DNA from: Clostridiales bacterium
GTDB taxonomy: Bacteria; Bacillota; Clostridia; Saccharofermentanales; Saccharofermentanaceae
Direction: 5' to 3'
Length of the DNA: 40,610 nucleotides
Assembly: GCA_017550385.1 (NCBI GenBank)
Contig: JAFZPJ010000056.1
Coordinates: 1 to 40,610, forward strand
Shown one piece after another: positions 24,316 to 32,739 of the stretch. The notes under the pieces were generated by a model. It saw nothing but the letters and a program-made list of their open reading frames with translations. It searched no databases and was not told the origin of the DNA. The position numbers were made by a program, and so were the translations under genes. Each line of letters begins with the position of its first letter. Positions within the stretch are counted from its first letter, which is position 1.

Positions 24316-25044
24316 ATGACATACCTTAATACATTCGAGAGATATGAGATCAAATACATCCTGACGGGTGATCAGAGAAGCAGGCTCGAATACCTGATGT
24401 CGGACCGCATGAAGATCGACCGTTACGGACATTCTACGATCCGCAATATCTATTACGATACCGACGATTACAGACTTATCAGGAATTCACTTGACAAGCC
24501 GGTCTATAAGGAGAAGCTCAGGGTCAGAAGTTACGGCAGGATCTCGGGAGAAGATGATGTTTTCGTGGAGCTTAAGAAGAAGTACGATTCCGTCGTCTAC
24601 AAGAGGAGGATCGCGCTGCCGGAGCATACGGCGTCCGGATGGCTGGCAGGAGAAGAGAAGCTGCCCACCGGATCGCAGATCGGAGACGAGATCGAATATG
24701 TCAGGAGATTCTATACCGGGATAAAGCCGAAGGCATATATCTCATATGAGAGGGAAGCCTACTATCCTACGGACGGCGAAGATCTGAGGATAACGCTCGA
24801 TTCCAACATCCTCGCCAGGGACTATGATCTGTCGCTTCTTTGCGGAGTGTACGGATCTCCCGTTATAGACAGGGACCTTACCATACTCGAAGTCAAAGTG
24901 CCGGGCGCGGTTCCGATGTGGCTCATAAGGTTCCTGGATAAGAACGGAATAAAGAAGACTTCGATATCCAAGTACGGAAGCTATTACAGGAACATGCGAC
25001 AGGCAGGTCCTGCTGATAATGAGAGAGGTGAATTATATGCTTGA
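24316..25044 (+). CDS. VTC-domain polyphosphate polymerase-like protein
   Basis: A 242-residue single VTC domain (the catalytic domain of yeast Vtc4). Visible tunnel-lining residues: K in RYEIKYIL, IYYDTDDYRLI, K-L-R-V-R-S, ELKKKYD, KRRIAL, SYEREAYY, LRITLD, ILEVKVPG and the end motif TSISKYGSYY. All basic and acidic positions expected for metal-nucleotide polymerisation seem present. The ATG at 24316 has AAGGAGG eight bases upstream. It overlaps the DUF4956 gene by 8 bp. Bacterial VTC proteins often travel with DUF4956 and beta-helix or CotH proteins, as here. Whether this one makes polyphosphate is not proven. Confidence 0.92.
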   Translation: MTYLNTFERYEIKYILTGDQRSRLEYLMSDRMKIDRYGHSTIRNIYYDTDDYRLIRNSLDKPVYKEKLRVRSYGRISGEDDVFVELKKKYDSVVYKRRIALPEHTASGWLAGEEKLPTGSQIGDEIEYVRRFYTGIKPKAYISYEREAYYPTDGEDLRITLDSNILARDYDLSLLCGVYGSPVIDRDLTILEVKVPGAVPMWLIRFLDKNGIKKTSISKYGSYYRNMRQAGPADNERGELYA

Positions 25045-25714
25045 GACATTAATGGGAAACACTACGATATCACTGACGGATTTTCTGCTGCCGGTAGGCG
25101 CATCGCTCGTTCTGGGGCTTATCATCTCGCTGGTGCACATGTATAAGAACCGCTGTACCGGGAGTTTCCTCGGGGCGCTTGCTCTGCTTCCCGCGATAGT
25201 CTGCGCGGTGATAATGGCGGTGAACGGCAACATCGGTGCGGGAGTCGCAGTCGCGGGAGCGTTCAGTCTGGTGAGGTTCAGGTCGGCGCCGGGAACGGCA
25301 AGAGAAATCACGGCCCTCTTTACGGCGATGGCTGCGGGTCTGATGACGGGAATGGGATTCATATTATATGCGGGGGTATTTGTTCTCGTGATCGGAGGTG
25401 CGACGCTTGTGTGCCGGTATCTGGAACTGAGCTCTGACCGCGCGGCGGACCTTCGAAGGAGCCTTCGCATTACGATCCCGGAAGATCTTGATTATACGGG
25501 TGTCTTTGACGATATCCTTGCCGAGTACACGAAGGAGCATAAGCTCATCTCATCCAAGACGACCAATATGGGTTCGATGTTCAAACTGACTTATGACATC
25601 ACGCTTGATAAGAACAGGAGCGAGAAAGAATTCATAGATAAGCTCAGATGCCGTAACGGCAATCTCGAGATAGCCATATCGGCAGTAAAGGTCAATGAGG
25701 ACCAGCTGCTCTGA
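25037..25714 (+). CDS. DUF4956 membrane protein
   Basis: A 225-residue protein. Four or so N-terminal hydrophobic helices (LLPVGASLVLGLIISLV, ALLPAIVCAVIMAV, GVAVAGAFSLVRFRSAPGTA, FILYAGVFVLVIGGATLV) precede a cytoplasmic alpha/beta domain of about 95 residues. The loop GAFSLVRFRSAPGTAREI is the DUF4956 signature. The start ATG at 25037 has AGAGGTG upstream and lies within the VTC gene. Its partnership suggests it couples VTC polymer synthesis to the membrane or to export, which is inference. Confidence 0.9.
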   Translation: MLETLMGNTTISLTDFLLPVGASLVLGLIISLVHMYKNRCTGSFLGALALLPAIVCAVIMAVNGNIGAGVAVAGAFSLVRFRSAPGTAREITALFTAMAAGLMTGMGFILYAGVFVLVIGGATLVCRYLELSSDRAADLRRSLRITIPEDLDYTGVFDDILAEYTKEHKLISSKTTNMGSMFKLTYDITLDKNRSEKEFIDKLRCRNGNLEIAISAVKVNEDQLL

Positions 25715-25730
25715 GAAAGGAGTAAACACC

Positions 25731-26897
25731 ATGAAGAACATAAAGATAAGAAAACTCATATCAGGCGCCGTGGCGGCAGCTCTGAGCCTTGCCCTGCTCG
25801 CGGGTTGTGCGGCAGGTGCCGTATCCGAGACGGTAAACTCCGAGAGCGCTTCCGAAGCTGTCCTTCAGGAGCCAAGCTACAGTGAAGAGGAAACTCCGCT
25901 CATTGATATATCTGACGGATCTTATGTCGATATTGCCGCAGGCGGAACGTACATCATAACGGGCGAGTCTTCAGACTGCGGCATAACGGTGGATGCCGGT
26001 GATGAAGATGTGCAGCTGGTCTTAAGGGATGTATCTCTGACATGCACTGATTCGGCAGCGATAACAGTGCTCTCTGCAGGAGAGGTAACCATCACTCTGG
26101 AAGGCAGTAATTACCTTGCAAACGGCGGTCAGTTCGTATCAGTCTCTGACGAGGAGATCGATTCGGTGATCTTCTCGAAATGCGATCTTACGGTCAGCGG
26201 CAAAGGAAGCCTCGAGATATCGTCTCCTTCAGGTAGCGGGATCGTCTGCAAAGACAATATGGTGATCACGGGCGGATCTTATGTTATCGAAGCGTCTGAT
26301 GACGGCATCAACACAAATGATTCGCTCCTTATAACAGGCGGAAGCTTTACGATAGATGCAGGTGACGATGCCATCCATACGGACGGAACTCTGGACATTA
26401 CCGGCGGCACAATGGATCTTACGGCAGCCGAAGGCCTTGAAGGCACACAGATCGTGATAGACGGAGGCGAGATAACGATATCTGCCACAGACGACGGCAT
26501 CAATGCCGCACAGAAGACTGAGGACATGGAAGTCTTCGTTGAGATCAACGGAGGTACCATAACGGTCACCATGGGACAGGGAGATACTGACGGTATCGAT
26601 TCCAACGGAGACATTACCATAGCAGGCGGAACCGTCGACATAACGGGAATGTCAGCAGTCGACTATGACGGAACCGCGGTCCTTACGGGAGGCACGCTGA
26701 TCATCAACGGAGTTGAGTCGGATACCATTCCGAATCAGGAGATGGGCGGCGCCGCATCTGTAGAAGGCACTCTTCCTGAAGGTGAACTGCCCGGAGAACC
26801 GCCGTCGGGCGAAGTTCCCATGGCAGGTCCCGATGGCGGCTTCCCTCAGGGTCAGCCTCCGGAAGGTGATCCTCCGCAGGGCATGCTCCCGGGATGA
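25731..26897 (+). CDS. Beta-helix lipoprotein (carbohydrate-binding DUF4353 / Cthe_2159-like)
   Basis: A 388-residue lipoprotein with signal peptide and lipobox LLAGC. The body is a right-handed beta-helix built of repeated turns of the type ITGGS-T-DA-DDGI (for example SDDGINTNDSLLITGGSF, AGDDAIHTDGTLDITGG, ATDDGINAAQ, TDGIDSNGDITIAGGT). These D-D/G-I turns match calcium-coordinating loops of the Cthe_2159 cellulose/pectin-binding family. The tail (about 330-388) is Pro/Gly/Glu-rich with PEGELPGEPPSGEVP repeats, probably a wall-spanning or flexible segment. AAAGGAG precedes the ATG. It belongs to the VTC operon. Confidence 0.9.
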   Translation: MKNIKIRKLISGAVAAALSLALLAGCAAGAVSETVNSESASEAVLQEPSYSEEETPLIDISDGSYVDIAAGGTYIITGESSDCGITVDAGDEDVQLVLRDVSLTCTDSAAITVLSAGEVTITLEGSNYLANGGQFVSVSDEEIDSVIFSKCDLTVSGKGSLEISSPSGSGIVCKDNMVITGGSYVIEASDDGINTNDSLLITGGSFTIDAGDDAIHTDGTLDITGGTMDLTAAEGLEGTQIVIDGGEITISATDDGINAAQKTEDMEVFVEINGGTITVTMGQGDTDGIDSNGDITIAGGTVDITGMSAVDYDGTAVLTGGTLIINGVESDTIPNQEMGGAASVEGTLPEGELPGEPPSGEVPMAGPDGGFPQGQPPEGDPPQGMLPG

Positions 26898-26974
26898 GAA
26901 TGCCTGCTTTAGGCGATACATTTTCGGGGTAAGTCGTGAGATAATCAGAGTATGGAAGATAAAGGAGATATCCG

Positions 26975-27646
26975 ATGCGCATACTGATCGCTGAAGACGA
27001 GAGATCGATGGCAAATGCTCTCAGGGCGATAATGACGAAGAACAACTATTCGGTCGACACCGTCTATGACGGTGAAGAGGCTGTGTCTTATATCGAGACA
27101 GGTGATTACGACTGCGCGATATTGGATGTCATGATGCCGAAGAAGGACGGATTTGAAGTCCTTCGCGAGATAAGGGCCAAGGGCATCGGCATTCCCGTCA
27201 TGATGCTCACTGCGAAGTCACAGGTGGATGACAAGGTGGAAGGTCTGGATCTCGGGGCAAATGACTACCTGACCAAGCCTTTCGAGAGCAGGGAGCTGCT
27301 TGCCAGGATCAAGGCGATGACGAGGACGGCGGCATCTGCTGACAACAATCTGAGATACGGCAACGTTACGCTTAACCGCAGCAATTACGAGATGTCTGCC
27401 CCCGGCGGGGCGGTGCGCCTGGCGTCCAAGGAGTTCCAGATAATGGAATATCTCATGTCCAATCCCGGAGTGCTGATATCGACTGAGAGGCTCATGGATA
27501 AGATCTGGGGCCTGGATTTTGACGGTGATATCAACATCGTCTGGACGAACCTGTCATATCTTCGAAGGAAGCTTCAGCAGATAGGTGCGGACGTGAAGAT
27601 CAAGGCCACGCGCAATGCGGGATATTCACTGGAGATCGAAGGATGA
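26975..27646 (+). CDS. OmpR-family response regulator
   Basis: A 223-residue DNA-binding response regulator. The receiver domain has the acidic pair E7-D8-E9, phosphoacceptor D51 (AILDVMMP), T79 and K101 (YLTKPF). The C-terminal winged helix ends in LSYLRRKLQQ and TRNAGYSLE, typical of OmpR/PhoB. AAAGGAGAT precedes the ATG. It lies 77 bp after the beta-helix gene and overlaps the histidine kinase by ATGA. The likely regulon includes the adjoining VTC cluster, as inference from position. Confidence 0.95.
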   Translation: MRILIAEDERSMANALRAIMTKNNYSVDTVYDGEEAVSYIETGDYDCAILDVMMPKKDGFEVLREIRAKGIGIPVMMLTAKSQVDDKVEGLDLGANDYLTKPFESRELLARIKAMTRTAASADNNLRYGNVTLNRSNYEMSAPGGAVRLASKEFQIMEYLMSNPGVLISTERLMDKIWGLDFDGDINIVWTNLSYLRRKLQQIGADVKIKATRNAGYSLEIEG

Positions 27647-28911
27647 AGAATTCGCTTAGGATAAGGTTTACGGTGACCGCTATCGTATCAGTGCTACTGG
27701 TGCTTGTGGTGATGGTCTCTGCGATCAACCTGATGAACTACAACAAGGTCGTATCAGACAGCGATAAGGTGCTCGGAATGCTTGCAGAGAACGGAGGAGC
27801 GTTCCCGGAACATATGAAGCCTGAACCGGGCAAATATCCGGAACCTGCTCCTCCAAAGGATACGCGCGGCGGAGACAGGACGGAGTCACCCGAACTTGCC
27901 TTTGAGACCAGATACTTCAGCGTCGTTATCGGCGGGAACGGAAACGTACTGTCTGTTGATACGGGCAATATCGCGGCAGTAAGTGACGATACCGCGGCAG
28001 GATATGCGTCGGACATATACGGCAGCAATAAGACAAAAGGGTTTGTAGGAGACTACAGATACAGCAGCATAGTGACTTCCGAAGGCGATACGCTAATCGT
28101 GTTCTGCGACTGCGGTCCCGGCCTGTCAAACTTCAGGAGCTTCCTGGGTATAAGCATACTCATATCGGCATGCTCACTCGTATTGATAAGCATCGTTGTA
28201 TTCCTTCTGTCTGGCAGAGCAGTAAGCCCTGTAGTGGAGAGCCACGAGAAGCAGAAGCGGTTCATAACGGATGCTGGTCACGAGATCAAGACTCCGCTGG
28301 CGATCATCAATGCCGATGCGGATGTGCTCCTTGCCGAGACGACTGAAGACAACGAGTGGATAACAGATATCAAGAAGCAGACCAGAAGGCTGGCGGATCT
28401 TACGGATGAACTCATACTGCTGAGCAAGATGGAAGAAGGATCCTATGTTCCCGTCAGAGAGGAGATCGATCTTACTGACATCACAGAGAAGCAGACGGAG
28501 CTGTTCAGAGTCGCTGCGGAAGGGACAGGCAGGAAGATAGAAGGCAATATAGAGCCGGATGTCCGCATAACAGGTGACGGCAAGGCTATAGAGAGGCTTA
28601 TATCGATCCTGCTCGATAATGCGGTTAAGTACTGCCCCGAAGGCAGGACCGTCAGTATTTGCCTGAAGCGCAGCTGGAAGAACGCGGTGATCGAGGTTAG
28701 CAATCCTACCGAAGGTCCGATCGATGAGAAGAGCCTTGGCAGTCTGTTTGACAGGTTCTACAGGGCGGATTCGTCAAGGAATTCCGGGACGGGCGGACAC
28801 GGGATCGGACTGTCTGTTGCCAAGGCAATAACCGAAGCTCATTCGGGGAAGATAGCAGCATATAAAGACGGAGATGACGTCATCAGGTTCAGGGCCTTGC
28901 TGCGGTCGTGA
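27643..28911 (+). CDS. Sensor histidine kinase
   Basis: A 422-residue membrane kinase. TM1 is at about 10-30 and TM2 at about 168-190. The roughly 135-residue extracytoplasmic sensor between them has a proline/charge-rich start (PEPGKYPEPAPPKD). The dimerisation/H box contains H213 in DAGHEIKTPL; the N box is LLDNAVKYC, the F box FDRFYRAD, and the G2 box GGHGIGLSVAK. The start overlaps the regulator's stop by four bases. It ends just before a strong terminator. Ligand unknown. Confidence 0.95.
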   Translation: MKNSLRIRFTVTAIVSVLLVLVVMVSAINLMNYNKVVSDSDKVLGMLAENGGAFPEHMKPEPGKYPEPAPPKDTRGGDRTESPELAFETRYFSVVIGGNGNVLSVDTGNIAAVSDDTAAGYASDIYGSNKTKGFVGDYRYSSIVTSEGDTLIVFCDCGPGLSNFRSFLGISILISACSLVLISIVVFLLSGRAVSPVVESHEKQKRFITDAGHEIKTPLAIINADADVLLAETTEDNEWITDIKKQTRRLADLTDELILLSKMEEGSYVPVREEIDLTDITEKQTELFRVAAEGTGRKIEGNIEPDVRITGDGKAIERLISILLDNAVKYCPEGRTVSICLKRSWKNAVIEVSNPTEGPIDEKSLGSLFDRFYRADSSRNSGTGGHGIGLSVAKAITEAHSGKIAAYKDGDDVIRFRALLRS

Positions 28912-28942
28912 CATCTGAGACTGAGCAGCACTTACAAGAGGG

Positions 28943-28970
28943 GCGCCGGTATGTGTCGGCGCTTCTTTTT
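28943..28970 (+). terminator. Intrinsic terminator (repeated cassette, copy 2)
   Basis: Stem GCGCCGGT / GTCGGCGC (six Watson-Crick pairs plus two wobbles), ATGT loop, then TTCTTTTT. It differs from copy 1 at 24223 by two bases. Confidence 0.9.
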
Positions 28971-29040
28971 GGCTTTTATTATTTTTAATGATAGAATTAC
29001 AAGGATTTAAATCATTAAGGAGTTAACAAAGCATCTTACG

Positions 29041-30069
29041 ATGAAGATACTTTCTGTTGCCATACCTTGCTATAACTCAGCCGAATATATGGGCAAGTGT
29101 ATCGAGTCGCTCCTGCCTGCAGGTGACGATATCGAGATACTTATCGTAGACGACGGTTCTGCGAAGGATAATACACTGGAGATCGCCAGAGACTACGAGG
29201 CCAAACACCCCGGCATTATCCGTGCGATCCACCAGGAGAACGCAGGTCACGGCGGCGCGGTCAATAAGGGCATCAGCGAGGCGACCGGCGTCTACTTCAA
29301 GAACATAGATTCCGATGACTGGGCAGATACCGAAGTCCTGCTCAGGATAATAGGTCTCCTCAAAGGCTTTGTGGAGAAGGATACCAAGGTGGACCTGGTC
29401 CTTGCGGATTTTGTTTTCGACAAGGTCGGGGTGAAGGAGCAGAACAAGAAGGTAATGCGCCTTACGAAGTCCCTGCCCGTGGGAGAAGTTTTCGGGTGGG
29501 AAGACGTCAAACGCGTCACGAGCCAGTACATAATGATGCATAACATCATCTACAGAAGAGACGTCCTGCTGGAGTCCGGGCTCAAGCTTCCGGAGCACAC
29601 GTTCTACTGCGACAACATCTATGCTTACCAGCCGCTGCCGAACGTTAAGACCATGTATTATATAGACGAAGCTCTATATAGATATTACATCGGCCGCGAA
29701 GGCCAGTCCGTAAGCGAAGAGGCACAGCTCAAGAACATCGACCAGCAGATAAGGGTCGATAAGATAATGACGGATGTGTATGCACTGCAGGATGCATCTG
29801 CGCTCGGCCCCAAGCTCAACAAGTACATGCTGTCCTATCTGACGCTGATGTACTGCGCGACGACTTCGATCCTTCTGATCGGCGGCACGGACGAGCATCT
29901 CAGGAAGTTGGACGACCTCTGGAAGTATCTGGAAGACAGAGACCCGAGGGCATACAAGAAGATCAAGGGAAGCTTCATGGGCGGATGGATGACATTGCCG
30001 GGCAAGCTCGGAAGGAAGATGTCCGTCGGAGGCTACAGGATCGTGCAGAAGCTGTATAAGTTTAATTAG
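29041..30069 (+). CDS. Family 2 glycosyltransferase
   Basis: A 342-residue GT-A enzyme. The start of the nucleotide-sugar fold is SVAIPCYNSAEYMGKCIESLL, followed by ILIVDDGSAKDNT, NAGHGGAVNKGI, and the metal site DSDDW. The C-terminal third is more divergent and lacks membrane helices. The best ribosome site (AAGGAG, 29017-29022) is 18 bases from the ATG and no nearer in-frame start exists, so initiation may be inefficient. Four bases separate its stop from the UPF0104-like membrane protein. The pair suggests assembly of a membrane glycolipid or polyprenyl-linked sugar. Confidence 0.92.
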   Translation: MKILSVAIPCYNSAEYMGKCIESLLPAGDDIEILIVDDGSAKDNTLEIARDYEAKHPGIIRAIHQENAGHGGAVNKGISEATGVYFKNIDSDDWADTEVLLRIIGLLKGFVEKDTKVDLVLADFVFDKVGVKEQNKKVMRLTKSLPVGEVFGWEDVKRVTSQYIMMHNIIYRRDVLLESGLKLPEHTFYCDNIYAYQPLPNVKTMYYIDEALYRYYIGREGQSVSEEAQLKNIDQQIRVDKIMTDVYALQDASALGPKLNKYMLSYLTLMYCATTSILLIGGTDEHLRKLDDLWKYLEDRDPRAYKKIKGSFMGGWMTLPGKLGRKMSVGGYRIVQKLYKFN

Positions 30070-30073
30070 GTAT

Positions 30074-31207
30074 ATGGAAAGACTTAAGACTGCAGGCAAA
30101 TACATATTGAATTTCCTGATAATCCTCGCGATCGGGGCGCTCTCGCTGTTCCTGTCGGTAGGATCCGAAGGGGAGGCCTTCCTCGATGCGCTGGTGACTT
30201 CGGATAAGAGGTTCATCCTGGTAATGGCGGGACTGATGCTCTGCTATTACCTGATCGATGCGCTGATACTGTTCATCATATGCAAGGACCTCAAGTACCG
30301 CATTACCTATAAGCAGTCGTTCGTAACCAACATGACGGGCGTGCTCTTCTCGGACCTTACGCCGTCTTCTACTGGCGGACAGTTCGCTCAGGTATATGTA
30401 TTCCATAATCAGGGAGTTCCGGCAGGCATCGCCTCGGGCATCCTTGCCATGTGCTTCGTCACATACCAGATAGTCATCATCGTCTATGCGACGATTGCGA
30501 TGCTCTGCAACCACAACGTTATCTTCGCCAATCAGCAGACGACCGTCATAGCTGTCGTCGGATTCATCGTAAACGTGGTCATCACGGGCAGCTTCTTCCT
30601 TGCCACCAAGCTTAAGAAGGTGCATACATTCCTTACGGTAAGCTGTCTTAAGTTCCTTGAGAAGATCCACCTCGTAAAGGATTACGACAAGACTTCAAAG
30701 TCGGTCAACAAGGCCTTCGAGGAATTCAGGAACGTATCTTCCATACTGTTCTCCAGGAAGGCTCTCTTTGCTAAGGTCTGCCTGTGCCATGCACTCAAGC
30801 TCACGCTTCTTTATTCGGTACCGTTCTTCGCTGCGCTGTCGCTCAAGGTGCCGCTCACGGCTTCAAACTATCCGAACTTCCTGTCTCTGGCGGCTGCCAT
30901 CAGCCTGTTCAATACGTTCATGCCGATCCCCGGCGCATCGGGCGGAAGCGAGGCAAGCTTCATGCTTTTGTTCGGATTCCTCGGACAGGCTACGGCTTCT
31001 TCTGCGATGCTCATCTGGAGAATGCTCACATTCTACTTCGGCCTGCTCATCAGTATCCTCATCGTCGCGTTTGCAAAGGATACGAAGGGCGGCATCATGA
31101 AAGGCATCAAGGAAATGGAAAAGGCCCAGGACGAAGAGTTGTCGTCCCAGGCCGGTCCTTCTGTTATCAAGCCTGAAGATATACCGTCAGACGGCGATAG
31201 CAAGTAA
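30074..31207 (+). CDS. UPF0104 / LPG-synthase-TM-like flippase domain protein
   Basis: A 377-residue polytopic membrane protein of the YbhN/AglD2-like superfamily (the membrane part of MprF). About eight helices and the conserved PIPGASGGSEASF motif and DLTPSSTGGQ loop are visible. In MprF this domain flips lysyl-phosphatidylglycerol; free-standing copies accompany glycosyltransferases and are thought to translocate lipid-linked products. It follows a GT2 gene with a four-base gap. No lysyl-transferase domain is attached. The 3' end overlaps convergent mgtE by 21 bp. Confidence 0.9.
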   Translation: MERLKTAGKYILNFLIILAIGALSLFLSVGSEGEAFLDALVTSDKRFILVMAGLMLCYYLIDALILFIICKDLKYRITYKQSFVTNMTGVLFSDLTPSSTGGQFAQVYVFHNQGVPAGIASGILAMCFVTYQIVIIVYATIAMLCNHNVIFANQQTTVIAVVGFIVNVVITGSFFLATKLKKVHTFLTVSCLKFLEKIHLVKDYDKTSKSVNKAFEEFRNVSSILFSRKALFAKVCLCHALKLTLLYSVPFFAALSLKVPLTASNYPNFLSLAAAISLFNTFMPIPGASGGSEASFMLLFGFLGQATASSAMLIWRMLTFYFGLLISILIVAFAKDTKGGIMKGIKEMEKAQDEELSSQAGPSVIKPEDIPSDGDSK

Positions 31208-32551
31208 TCTCGTTATCAAAGTAAAATAGATCAGCAGCGATACGGCATCTACGATCGTTGTGATGAGAGGGCTCGCCATTACGGCAGGGTCCAGCTTGAT
31301 CGTTGCCGCGATGAGCGGCAGGGTGGAGCCGATCGACTTGGCGAAGATGACGACCAGCACCAGCGTGGTGCAGATGATGAGCGCGATGTTCATCGGCAGC
31401 CTGTCGATGAGCATGAGCTTGATGAAATTCGCAGCCGAGAGCGTAACGCCGCAGATGACGGCGACGCGGATCTCTTTCCAGAGGACCTTGAAGAAATCGC
31501 GGAACCTGACCTCCTGAAGGGACAGGGAACGGATGACGGATACGCTTGCCTGGGAACCTGCGTTACCGCCGGTATCCATCAGCATCGGGATATACGCGGT
31601 AAGAAGGACGTAGCTGGCAAGGGCACTCTCAAAATGAGTGATGATCGCACCCGTAAACGTAGCTGAGATCATGAGGAACAGCAGCCAGGGCATCCTCTTT
31701 TTGAACGTCTCGAAAACACCCGTACGAAGATAAGACTTATCGGTATCGGAAGGGATGATAGCAGCCATCTTCTCGATATCCTCCGTGGCCTCTTCTTCCA
31801 TGATGTCGATAACGTCGTCGACCGTGATGATCCCGACCATTCGGTTCTCATTGTCAACTACGGGCATCGCGGTAAAGTCGTATTTCTGGAAGGATCTTGC
31901 AGCTTCCTCCTGGTCATCCATCGTCTTGATCGAGATGACGTTCTCGTTCATGATGTCGCCGATGACTTCGTCGGGCTGCTTGATGAGAAGGTATCTCAAG
32001 GCGACGGTGCCTACGAGGAGACGCTTGGGATCGAGTACGTAACAGATGTTGGTGGTCTCGGAATCAAGACCGATCTCCCTGATCCTCAATATGGCATCTG
32101 CTACCGTCATGTCTCTCTTGAGGTCAACGTACTCGACCGTCATGACGGAACCTGCGGAATCTTCAGGGTATCTTAAGAGGTGGTTGATGTCTGCACGCTG
32201 CTCTGCGCTCGCATTGGCGAGGATCTGCTTTACGACGTTGGCAGGCATCTCTTCCAGGAAGTCAGTAGCATCATCCGCCATCAGATTGTTGATGACGTTC
32301 GCGGACTCTGTCTTGGACAGGGACATGATGATGTACTTCTGGTCATCGACTTCGAGCTCGGCGAAAACGTCCGCAGCCATTGTCTTAGGCAGGATACGGA
32401 ACAGCTTGAGGCTCTCTTCGTCCTCCATCGAGTCCATTATCGATGCGATATCGGCTTCCATCATCTCAGAAAGCCGGTTGCGGAGCGTTACATACTGCTT
32501 CTGCTTAAGAAGCTCTAAGATCTCCGCCTTTACGGATGCTAATTCTTCCAT
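31187..32551 (-). CDS. mgtE: Magnesium transporter MgtE
   Basis: A 454-residue Mg2+ channel/transporter. An N-terminal MgtE_N superhelical domain (about 1-130), two CBS domains (about 135-260, with GVAL-like LLVGTVALRYLL and GIITVDDVIDIMEEEATED) and five C-terminal helices are visible. The pore motif is LLTAYIPMLMDTGGNAGSQAS. Mg2+ binding between the CBS and N domains closes the pore. AAGGAGA precedes the ATG and lies inside an upstream overlapping reading frame (32505-32624) that may control mgtE translation. It overlaps the convergent gene at its 3' end. Confidence 0.96.
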   Translation of the reverse strand: MEELASVKAEILELLKQKQYVTLRNRLSEMMEADIASIMDSMEDEESLKLFRILPKTMAADVFAELEVDDQKYIIMSLSKTESANVINNLMADDATDFLEEMPANVVKQILANASAEQRADINHLLRYPEDSAGSVMTVEYVDLKRDMTVADAILRIREIGLDSETTNICYVLDPKRLLVGTVALRYLLIKQPDEVIGDIMNENVISIKTMDDQEEAARSFQKYDFTAMPVVDNENRMVGIITVDDVIDIMEEEATEDIEKMAAIIPSDTDKSYLRTGVFETFKKRMPWLLFLMISATFTGAIITHFESALASYVLLTAYIPMLMDTGGNAGSQASVSVIRSLSLQEVRFRDFFKVLWKEIRVAVICGVTLSAANFIKLMLIDRLPMNIALIICTTLVLVVIFAKSIGSTLPLIAATIKLDPAVMASPLITTIVDAVSLLIYFTLITRLLAIAV

Positions 32552-32624
32552 AGCGTCTCTCCTTAAGGTGTGTTTCTAATGCGCATAGTCGCGATCGGGG
32601 AATGTCTGAATCGCTTCGTAACAT
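32505..32624 (-). CDS. Candidate 39-residue leader peptide overlapping mgtE
   Basis: A short frame on the minus strand: ATG at 32624, TAA ending at 32505. The peptide begins MLRSDSDIPRSRLCALE and is Arg-rich. It has a perfect Shine-Dalgarno: AAAGGAGGTGAT (32630-32641) matches the full anti-SD end of 16S rRNA, stronger than any other start in the window. It runs across the mgtE ribosome site and start in another frame, ending 47 bases inside mgtE. The acidic/proline N-terminus followed by arginines recalls MgtL of enterobacteria (EPDPTP then RRR), whose translation is Mg2+ sensitive. Function is inferred; it is too short for coding statistics. Confidence 0.6.
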   Translation of the reverse strand: MLRSDSDIPRSRLCALETHLKERRYGRISIRKGGDLRAS

Positions 32625-32680
32625 TAAAAATCACCTCCTTTGAGACGCCGGAAGGGCGCTGATTAGAATTTTCTATCGGG

Positions 32681-32709
32681 ATTATACTCCGTGTGATATA
32701 CTTTTGTAA
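32681..32709 (-). promoter_or_regulatory. Promoter of the leader-mgtE transcript
   Basis: On the minus strand TTACAA (32704-32709) and exact TATAAT (32681-32686) are 17 bp apart. RNA would begin near 32674, leaving about 50 nt before the leader start and about 120 nt before mgtE. I see no M-box-like structure in this leader. Confidence 0.6.
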
Positions 32710-32739
32710 GTATTTTATTAAGGAATATGACAAATTTAT

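Noticed and set aside
32630-32641. Fragment of a 16S rRNA 3' end (ATCACCTCCTTT on the plus strand)
   Set aside because: On the minus strand this is simply a maximal Shine-Dalgarno seven bases or less from an ATG; there is no other rRNA sequence around it.
32552-32739. M-box (ykoK) Mg2+ riboswitch upstream of mgtE
   Set aside because: The leader before mgtE is short (about 120 nt) and lacks the M-box conserved blocks; a small overlapping frame explains it better.
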